A DNA stretch of 64,000 nt from Veillonellales bacterium (GTDB lineage: Bacteria; Bacillota; Negativicutes; Veillonellales; Dialisteraceae): positions 310,001-374,000 of the forward strand of contig CALXPQ010000001.1 of the NCBI GenBank assembly GCA_944390485.1, given 5' to 3'. Of the stretch, positions 58,201 to 64,000 are shown piece by piece (within the stretch, counting starts at the first letter, position 1; each line of letters starts with the position of its first letter). A program made the translations under genes and the position numbers. A model generated the notes under the pieces. The model was given only the letters and a program-made list of their open reading frames with translations, was not told the DNA's origin and did not search any database.

Positions 58201-61200
58201 ATCCCGCGGCGAAGCACTATCTGCAACGCCTTCATTTCCGGCAACCGAGAGATTCAGTGCGCTGATTTTATCTACAAATTTACCATTCTGCGCATCGCTA
58301 TCGAATTGCCCCAGATCAAACCGGTTATTTTCATAGTCCCACATATCGACGGTGATCTTGCTGCTGTCCGCCGCGCTGCCGTCTCCATTTTTGAACGCAA
58401 TCGTGCCGCTCCCTGTCTCTGTGGAAAAATGGTCGAGGAATTCGTGAAGCCGGTTCACATTGACGCGCTCCGCGAGCCCATCAACGCCTTCTGTCGTCAG
58501 GGTGTTTACGATGTCCTGCGGCATTTGCCCGATGGAGTCACCCTCCATTCCATATTTTTGGTGAAGCATCTCTTTAATGGCGGAAATAGCTTTCGCTTTC
58601 CCGTCATCATCCATTTCTTCCAAATTGGAAATCACAATGCCTGCCTGCTGAAGCGCCGCGGTGATATCCTCCATGAAGGATTCACCCCGCACTTTGCCGA
58701 TGTTCGTGAGGTCGAGCACTTTCTCGCCGGGCGCATCAAACGTGATATTTCCGCCCACATCGAGATCGCTGTCCATGTAGATGTCGCCAGAGGCGGTGAC
58801 TTTGAGATCGCCGCCGGTGGTGACGAGGCCTTCGCCTTTGTTGCCGTAGTAGACGTTTACGTGGCCGTCCGCCGCATCGTTTGCGGTGATGGAGATATTC
58901 CCATTCACGGCAGAGGCTTTGGTGGTGTAGCCGAAGCGGTCTCCAATGTCGCTCATAGAGACATGAGGATCACTCACCGTCCCCGGCGTCCAGTCCTCCG
59001 CTATGCCATGGATGCCAGGTACAAATACTTTCTTGTTTTCTTCTGCCGAAGTGAGCTGGCCGTAAATGTCCACGCTGCCGCCGGCAATGGAAATACTTCC
59101 GGAATTATCTTTCGCAGGGTCATTTCCTTCTGTTGTTCCATTCCCCGTGGCGGTGACGCTGCCGTAGATGGTGACCTGCCCGTCCGCATCAATTGTGACG
59201 GAGGAGCCGTAGAGCTGCGACGCGCTGCCGAGCGCCACATCACCGGTCACATTGGTATTCGCTGAATCATGCGTATCCCCATTCAAATGGGCATTCAGGG
59301 TAAGCGCGCCGTCGCTGTAGATGAGGCCGCCGAAGTAGCCGCTGCCGCCGGTAGCCATGAAATCATTCAACGTGAGGCCCGCGCCGTACACGGCAAGGCC
59401 CGCGTCGTTATTGATGCCGAGGTCCTGCCAGTCGAAAGTCAGATTGGCTGTTCCGTCAGCCGCATTAATGATGGTGAGAAGCGGATCGTAGGCCGTGCCG
59501 TACTGGATGGAACTGATGCCGTTTTTACTTGTATTTGGATTATCAAAGTAATCTTTTGCATTTGGCAAAAACGCATTCAGGATAGGTGTGGAACCATAAT
59601 AAATACGCCACACATCATTTTCATTGACTTCATTTTGTTTAGTACCATTAGAAAATAAAGAATCTCCAGTATTCGTCTTGTATTGATTGATGTCATCTTT
59701 TTCATTAAAAGCAATCGCCTTATTGGAGTTGTCCAAGTCGGTATCAGGATTATCCTCAACATACAAATTGGTAAAAGTATCCTTCAGCTGAGGGTCCGGC
59801 TGGATGTAGTAGGTGTTTTCCACCTTAAAACTAGCCCCATTGGCATTGGTATAAATACTGCCAATTTGTCCACTTGAATCATCGATATACAAATTTCCCG
59901 TAGTATAGGCATTAAAAATATATACTGTATCCCCCTTATATTGACCATTTTCAGGAAAATATCTATATACGCCTCCGATGATTCCTCCGAGAGAGCTGTG
60001 GGAATCCTCATCAGTATTTCCCCAAAAACTCCGAAGTGTTCCCAGATTATATATATTACTCAGCGTAATATTGCCAATCGACACGTCCGCTGCACCGACG
60101 ATGCCGCCAACCTGACTCATTGAACTATGATTTTTATTAACGACTGTGATATTGCCCGTATTGAACGCATTGTTGATGCTGCCCGCATACATCCATCCGG
60201 CGATGCCGCCAACGACGTTGTAGCCATTGTAGATGGCGCCGGTGTTGTAGGCTTTCTCTACGGTGCCTGAGAGACGGCCCACGATGCCGCCCACATGACG
60301 GCCGAAATAGTCGTAGTTTTTATCGCCAATCAGGCCTTTGTTGTACACATCGTACAACAGGACTCGCGCCGAAGACTCTTCCGTGGTATCTCCTACGATA
60401 CCGCCCATGTTAATGGGATCAATCTTACCAGAATCCACAGTATTGGACTGTCGTGTCGTACGAAGATGTCCGAGATTGTAGGAACCGGCGATCTCGCCCT
60501 TGTACATCATGCCGGCGATGCCACCGATCCCGGTGTACCCCATGACGTCGCCTGTGTTGTAGCTGTTCGACACAGCGGCATTATCATATTTTGTATTGCT
60601 TCCCCCACTCGTTAACGCAGCTTCCCAAGATTGACCGTCTCCCCTTTCCAAAGTTTTATTGCGGTCAATCTTCCCGACGATGCCGCCTGCATTGGCCGCT
60701 TTGCTTGCGCTCCCTACATATCGCGCGTCCTCCGGCTCCAAAGTATGGACCGTACCGCGGTTCGCACTGGCTGCGATGTATACGTTGTCTCCGTCCATAT
60801 AGCCGACGATGCCGCCCATATTGCCGATAGTAAATTTCTCGCTACCGCTGCTTCTGATGGTTTCAGAGACAAATCCAGTTTCATTTCTTGCGCCGGTGGC
60901 CATGATGTCGCCGCCGTCATTCACGCCGTTGGTCACTATATATTTAATTGTATATTTATCAGTTTCTTGCGCATTTTCGCTGTTGGCAAAATAGCCTGCA
61001 ATGCCGCCCACGTTGTGCGCGCCGCGAACCTCGTTCTCCCGGTTCGTGGCGTCCGTGATGTTCGTATCGACGGCGCTCCCCACGATACCGCCTACATTGC
61101 CCGCGGTGTAATAAGTAGACGTCATCCATTCCGGAACACCACCATTAACATTGGTAACGTATTCCCCGAACGTACCAGACGCGGAACTGACGTCGCCCGT

Positions 61201-62976
61201 ATTCAGTACATCTGTAATCGTGCTGTTCCCAAACGCACTGCCTGCAATGCCGCCTGCATTGGCGATATAAACCTCAACTTCCGCCAGTCCATCACCATTC
61301 GTATCCGTACTGGAATGATCTGTGTGATAAATATATGTACCCGTCACCTGTCCATTGGCCAATACATTGCCGCTGTTTTCCGCATTCTGCACAGTGGTGC
61401 CTTCCATCGCACCCACGATGCCGCCCACGTTGTACGCGCCAGTGACGTTCAGGCGATTGTAGATCAGGTTCGTTCCATCGCCCAATGTCGCATTCACTGC
61501 CTGTCCTACGAGCCCGCCTACGTTATAGCTATAGCCTACGGTCATGGTTCCGTCAGCTTCCGTCCGCCCCGTCACTGCGCCGAGGTTATAGCTCGTACCG
61601 CCAAGGTCGCCTTTTTCCAGATAACCGATGAGGCCGCCGGCGTTACTGATCCGCCCACCCTCGCCATCTTCCGTGCCGGAACTGGTAATGGTGCCCGTAT
61701 TAATGAGGCCATTGTAAACGGTACGATTCTCCTCTGTCCCGACACTTTCACCCCCGACACTCTTACCGACAATGCCGCCCACATTGGACGCACCGGTGAC
61801 GGAGGCGCTGTTTGTGATGTTGGAAATCTGTACTTTGCCCTGCACGGAACCGGCAAGCGCGCCTACGTTATTTTTACCGGTGATGCTGCCGCCGACGAGG
61901 GTGACGTTATTGATGACCGCACCCTCTCCGACCACGCCGAAAAGACCGACGTTCTCCTCGGTTCCGCGATTGATATTCAGATTGAAAATATTGTAATCGA
62001 GACCGTCGAACGTACCGGTGAAAGCTGCTGTCGAGCCAATGGAAGCAAAGCCTGCTCCACCATTCCACTCTTTCGTAGCAGTGGCGTCGATGCTGTTGCG
62101 GAGAGCGTAGCTGCCGCTAGGGTTCGTATTGATGGCCTGGAGCTGCTCCACATTTTCCACCCACATATAGCCGTTCACGGATACATTGCCGTTAAGGATG
62201 TTTCCTTGTTTATCAATTTCCGTAACGGTATAGTTCTTATCCTGCCCCGAATAATCATATGTCGTCTTGCCATTTTCAGTTTTTTTCTGTACCGCATTAT
62301 AACCGATGACAACATTTCCTGTATTAGTGGTGCGAATATTCGGCGTCACGGATTGCCCTTCGTCTGTCTTGATACGGTCAGCATCAATGACAATCCGATT
62401 GCCTTCAAAGGTAACATCAGTGGCATTGATATTGCCGAGGCTCATGAGAACGGCGTCCTGTGTCGTTCCCTGTACGACAAAATTAGTATTTCCCGCTTTA
62501 TTTATAAAATCCGTGAATGCTGCATCATTCATCTTTTTATTAGACACGTAGAGGCTGCCTACGTTGATCTGGGCGGAGTTGCCGATTTCCACGCCGGATG
62601 GATTGACGATGTAGATGTTACCGCCCTGCGCGTTGATGGTCCCATAAATCTGGGACATGCTGTTGCTCTTGTCATAATTGAGCGTATTAAAATTATTTTT
62701 GTCCGAAGTAAAATTTACCGTGGCGTTGGCTCCCACATTAAAGCCTTTATCCCATACGATGACCGCATTCTGATTATTTTGATGAATGTCCATCTGTGTG
62801 CCGTTGGGAGTAATAGTTCCCGCAGCGTCTCCGCCTATAAAATGGCCGCCATCAGGAAGCGTGCCATTGGGTATGGGACTATTCGCCGCCAGCGCGGCGG
62901 GCGCGGCGAGGCAGAGCGCGGCCCCGGCGAAGAGGCCCGCGAGGACGCGGCGTTTCAGATCATTTCTGTATTTCAT
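55273..62976 (-). CDS. Giant TpsA-type exoprotein (filamentous haemagglutinin N-domain, GLUG repeats)
   Basis: 2,567 aa. A Sec signal peptide (RRVLAGLFAGAALCLAAPAALA) leads into a TPS secretion domain with DIHQNNQNAVIVWDKGFNVG, IYGTINAQGGNIYIVNPSGVEIG and LYVSN. Two large GLUG-repeat modules follow (about residues 270-1137 and 1590-2425), each opening with a WV..EQL..I phrase and closing with a WxIYxGST phrase. They flank a beta-helix-like section with repeated GDLKVTASGDIYM-type strands. The last residues run NIHFIAGGMTL. The protein should pass the outer membrane through the upstream TpsB and act as an adhesin or surface fibre. No toxin domain is seen. GGAGG lies 7 bases before the ATG, and the gene follows tpsB by 25 bases. 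Confidence 0.88.
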   Translation of the reverse strand: MKYRNDLKRRVLAGLFAGAALCLAAPAALAANSPIPNGTLPDGGHFIGGDAAGTITPNGTQMDIHQNNQNAVIVWDKGFNVGANATVNFTSDKNNFNTLNYDKSNSMSQIYGTINAQGGNIYIVNPSGVEIGNSAQINVGSLYVSNKKMNDAAFTDFINKAGNTNFVVQGTTQDAVLMSLGNINATDVTFEGNRIVIDADRIKTDEGQSVTPNIRTTNTGNVVIGYNAVQKKTENGKTTYDYSGQDKNYTVTEIDKQGNILNGNVSVNGYMWVENVEQLQAINTNPSGSYALRNSIDATATKEWNGGAGFASIGSTAAFTGTFDGLDYNIFNLNINRGTEENVGLFGVVGEGAVINNVTLVGGSITGKNNVGALAGSVQGKVQISNITNSASVTGASNVGGIVGKSVGGESVGTEENRTVYNGLINTGTITSSGTEDGEGGRISNAGGLIGYLEKGDLGGTSYNLGAVTGRTEADGTMTVGYSYNVGGLVGQAVNATLGDGTNLIYNRLNVTGAYNVGGIVGAMEGTTVQNAENSGNVLANGQVTGTYIYHTDHSSTDTNGDGLAEVEVYIANAGGIAGSAFGNSTITDVLNTGDVSSASGTFGEYVTNVNGGVPEWMTSTYYTAGNVGGIVGSAVDTNITDATNRENEVRGAHNVGGIAGYFANSENAQETDKYTIKYIVTNGVNDGGDIMATGARNETGFVSETIRSSGSEKFTIGNMGGIVGYMDGDNVYIAASANRGTVHTLEPEDARYVGSASKAANAGGIVGKIDRNKTLERGDGQSWEAALTSGGSNTKYDNAAVSNSYNTGDVMGYTGIGGIAGMMYKGEIAGSYNLGHLRTTRQSNTVDSGKIDPINMGGIVGDTTEESSARVLLYDVYNKGLIGDKNYDYFGRHVGGIVGRLSGTVEKAYNTGAIYNGYNVVGGIAGWMYAGSINNAFNTGNITVVNKNHSSMSQVGGIVGAADVSIGNITLSNIYNLGTLRSFWGNTDEDSHSSLGGIIGGVYRYFPENGQYKGDTVYIFNAYTTGNLYIDDSSGQIGSIYTNANGASFKVENTYYIQPDPQLKDTFTNLYVEDNPDTDLDNSNKAIAFNEKDDINQYKTNTGDSLFSNGTKQNEVNENDVWRIYYGSTPILNAFLPNAKDYFDNPNTSKNGISSIQYGTAYDPLLTIINAADGTANLTFDWQDLGINNDAGLAVYGAGLTLNDFMATGGSGYFGGLIYSDGALTLNAHLNGDTHDSANTNVTGDVALGSASQLYGSSVTIDADGQVTIYGSVTATGNGTTEGNDPAKDNSGSISIAGGSVDIYGQLTSAEENKKVFVPGIHGIAEDWTPGTVSDPHVSMSDIGDRFGYTTKASAVNGNISITANDAADGHVNVYYGNKGEGLVTTGGDLKVTASGDIYMDSDLDVGGNITFDAPGEKVLDLTNIGKVRGESFMEDITAALQQAGIVISNLEEMDDDGKAKAISAIKEMLHQKYGMEGDSIGQMPQDIVNTLTTEGVDGLAERVNVNRLHEFLDHFSTETGSGTIAFKNGDGSAADSSKITVDMWDYENNRFDLGQFDSDAQNGKFVDKISALNLSVAGNEGVADSASPRDYTYIWVSTGEQLAGIQQYYEQETNAGRTTNILGYNFALKNDINASGVNDYKAIASGEGEAYTGIFDGRDNRIVGLKVTGNNAGIFGTIGTRKDGEGKIHTGTVEDLRVYSSTFTGTENAGAVAGVNNGNISNVTTFGNVVQSANRAGGIAGTNSGTISGANAVGTSTVTAEGAGTVAGGIAGTNSGTISNSNSNSAVNASAGNATAIGGVAGVNAGTLTNVDSLGVTTGVYKGDTTQYSDNVGGIAGINQTGGTVENVYNESIVSGRDNVGGILGVNHAAVEEGKDSLVSNVANASSVTGEADSSSDTNDTSDYVGGLVGNNEGSITNGRNNGEITGNNYVGGLVGANRVGADDKAPELTNLVNDSAAAITGDNYVGGIAGSNEGTISANEQELINRGTITGQMYVGGVAGENTGTIANTHNDVELHVRYDVTETTPAKYFGGVAGINGHLNEDGTVSNPGIITSATNTNDIIAPEADYVGGIVGWNPEGATLNGMGNSNEGRVEGASHVGGVAGLNNAAITGSLNDMVGIENSGVVIAHNGGAGGIFGENTGKIEYVEMTNKGTVSGTYSENAGMNGTGGIFGVNSGAVTHSSLKNEVGGQVMGTQNVGGLIGQNSGDITGGRDENDGYYKYQIYNNGTIQAGTWNDDDKDGIVDEREFTAAAGDSENIAGLFGTNSGKVTAGYNTGVINAGGSSNVGGIAGTNAGTLDQVFNTVITADGKNQAITGYIHVGGIAGNNAGTISNAYNTTSVTGSTDTGAIAGNNAGSISNVYGFGSLVGNGSVSNGYNLSETGSWTHSSSYEGFDFDRTNADGTESIWKIYEGSTNPLLKVFLTKVTVNPDKLPDFAADGNEHKLNVGDLIQSGALTAPGGIEFGAFWQNQNLIQSNGHSAMGTYDDWLYSMQIAASGEGGTFNPNLLGYDIDLELGIGLPPDTVEPPVNEHWNFLFDDNPWDRNRDFRERKANIHFIAGGMTL
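55700..58206 (-). repeat. tpsA module B (GLUG repeats)
   Basis: Residues about 1590-2425. Opens with YIWVSTGEQLAGI and a FALKNDINASG phrase, runs through many units of the type GGIAGTNSGTISN, and ends with SIWKIYEGSTNPLLKVFL. It matches the plan of module A. Confidence 0.75.
59566..62170 (-). repeat. tpsA module A (GLUG repeats)
   Basis: Residues about 270-1137. Opens with YMWVENVEQLQAI and YALRNSIDATA, runs through units such as NVGGIVGAMEGTTVQNAEN, and ends with VWRIYYGSTPILNAFL. Its last part (about 59510-60150) is richer in A and T than the surrounding DNA. Confidence 0.75.
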
Positions 62977-63001
62977 CGGTTTTCCTCCGTTTTCTCATCG
63001 A

Positions 63002-64000
63002 TCAGAACATTTTATAAATCTGGAACCAGACGCGGCCGTCGTGGTCTTCCGGTTCGGACCGGTCGGGACGGGCGTCGATCTTCCGGGCGAAGTCGAGCTG
63101 GGCGTACCAGTCGTTCGGCATGGCGTAGCGCAGGCCCACGCCCCAGCCGTAGAGGTGCTCGGAGCGCTGGAAGGCGCGGTCGTTCGCATAGCCCGCGTCG
63201 AGGAAGACAGCCGCCTCGAGGCCTTCCACCCCCGTGGCGCGGCGCACTTCGAAAGTACCGAGCCAGCCGGCATCGCCGTAGCCGTCGCCGTTCCCGTAGG
63301 CGCGGACGCCGTTCATGCCGCCGAGATAGAACTGCTCGCTCCCGTCGAGAGGCCGGTTCGCGAACTGCCAGGAGCCGCGGAAGCGGTAGTTCCACGGGCC
63401 GTCGTACCAGATCTTGAAGAGGTCGCCGGTGAGCTTGTGATAGCTGCCGTCAAGGTAGGAGCCACCATCGGTGGACATGTCGCCGTACCAGTAAATGACG
63501 TCGTACTGGAGAAATTCGTTCGGCGCGTACTGGCTGCCGGAAATGCCCACGTGCCACACGTCGGCGTCTTTCTCCATACGCAGGGTGCCGATGCCCTCTA
63601 CACGGAAACGGTATTTATTGGTGATCTTCCGGTGGTCGTAGCCGTAGATGAGGGTGACCCGGTCGGAGCGGTCGCGGTAGAGAGGCGTCAGGCCATAGAA
63701 GCTGATGCCTTCGGACTCGCCGAGGGAGTCGTAGAAGCCGTTCGTATGAAGCTCGTATTCGCTCTTGCTGTAGGCCACGCCGAGGCGGGTGCCGTCCCAT
63801 CCGACGGGCGTCTCATAGCGGGCGCTCCAGTTCTTCACGTCGTGGCTGGACATCATGCCGGAGAGGCCGATCTTGTCGCCCTGGTGGCCGGGGTTGTTGA
63901 TCTCGAGGTTGAATCCGTAGCGGTAGCGGCCGGAATAGTAGCCGCCCCCATTGTCGACGAATACGTAGTTGTTCCACACGGGGCGGCGCACGGCTTCCAC
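63002..64000 (-). CDS. TpsB-type outer-membrane transporter (ShlB/FhaC family), N-terminus beyond the window
   Basis: The last 332 residues of a beta-barrel protein. Alternating strands (GRYRYGFNLEINNPG, RVTLIYGYDHRKI, LQYDVIYWYGDM) and the conserved LGGMNGVRAYGNGDGYGDAGWLGTFEVR region (the VRGY-type motif of the family) identify it, and it ends in Phe as outer-membrane barrels do. About 220-250 residues including the POTRA domains should lie past base 64000. It precedes tpsA by 25 bases, the standard two-partner secretion order. Confidence 0.9.
   Translation of the reverse strand: MEAVRRPVWNNYVFVDNGGGYYSGRYRYGFNLEINNPGHQGDKIGLSGMMSSHDVKNWSARYETPVGWDGTRLGVAYSKSEYELHTNGFYDSLGESEGISFYGLTPLYRDRSDRVTLIYGYDHRKITNKYRFRVEGIGTLRMEKDADVWHVGISGSQYAPNEFLQYDVIYWYGDMSTDGGSYLDGSYHKLTGDLFKIWYDGPWNYRFRGSWQFANRPLDGSEQFYLGGMNGVRAYGNGDGYGDAGWLGTFEVRRATGVEGLEAAVFLDAGYANDRAFQRSEHLYGWGVGLRYAMPNDWYAQLDFARKIDARPDRSEPEDHDGRVWFQIYKMF

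Noticed and set aside
56938-59265. Plus-strand open frame of 775 codons inside tpsA
   Set aside because: Shadow of the GLUG repeats; His/Asp/Ala-rich composition without domains, while the minus frame encodes a coherent secreted protein.
55273-62976. CRISPR-like or tandem DNA repeats in tpsA
   Set aside because: The repetition comes from degenerate GLUG protein motifs; unit lengths and DNA sequences vary and there are no spacers of even size.
60631-63417. Long plus-strand open frame of about 928 codons opposite tpsA and tpsB
   Set aside because: It spans the join of two genes on the other strand, has no ribosome site or family features, and is a mirror of the repetitive GC-rich tpsA sequence.

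Overview
The window looks like chromosome from a diderm Firmicute (class Negativicutes, probably a Veillonellales relative; the genus cannot be fixed from sequence alone). The gene order is Firmicutes-like: ispA-tlyA-nadK-argR-recN, pepP-efp-asp23-nusB, PIN/TRAM-ispD, L21-Prp-L27 with an N-terminally extended L27, and mutS2. Set in that backbone are outer-membrane genes: heptose synthesis and transfer (gmhA, gmhB, a family 9 glycosyltransferase) and a two-partner secretion pair. GC is high. From 1 to about 50.5 kb all genes but one run on the minus strand. No insertion sequence, prophage, CRISPR array or rRNA gene was seen.

Layout. 1-12.4 kb: fused ispDF (cut by the left edge), PIN/TRAM protein, radA, a triple zinc-finger protein, the lysine/DAP genes dapB-asd-dapA, then recN, argR, nadK, tlyA and ispA. 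12.5-15.3 kb: pepP-efp-asp23-asp23-like-nusB. 15.4-21.8 kb: a tightly coupled late-cobalamin operon (cobU-cobQ-cbiB-cobS-pduX-cobD-cobC) that adds the aminopropanol arm and assembles the nucleotide loop. No corrin-ring genes are present, which suggests salvage. 22-28.5 kb: two small unknown genes facing one terminator, mutS2, a U32 peptidase-family protein, and PduO-type adenosyltransferase-ndk-htpX behind a tRNA-Pro. 30-33.6 kb: rRNA methyltransferase-ACT protein-hom-thrB. 33.7-36.2 kb: nrdR-gmhA-gmhB-glycosyltransferase.

36.3-49.2 kb is the dcw cell wall and division cluster: mraZ-rsmH-ftsL / murE-murF-mraY-murD-murG-murC-ddl-ftsQ / ftsZ. ftsI, ftsW, murB and ftsA are all absent from it. 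A consensus-like promoter sits between ftsL and murE, where ftsI usually lies. Upstream of mraZ, four TGG boxes at exact 10-bp spacing overlap the promoter and look like an MraZ operator.

49.4-55.2 kb: a YbjN-like protein, tRNA-Ser, tadA, then plus-strand genes for a TRIC/UPF0126 membrane protein and a secreted DUF4127 protein, the rplU-prp-rpmA operon behind a perfect consensus promoter, and a SpeD-like protein that lacks the canonical pyruvoyl-forming serine. 55.3-64 kb: a 2,567-residue TpsA-type exoprotein built from two similar GLUG-repeat modules, and its TpsB outer-membrane transporter, cut by the right edge.
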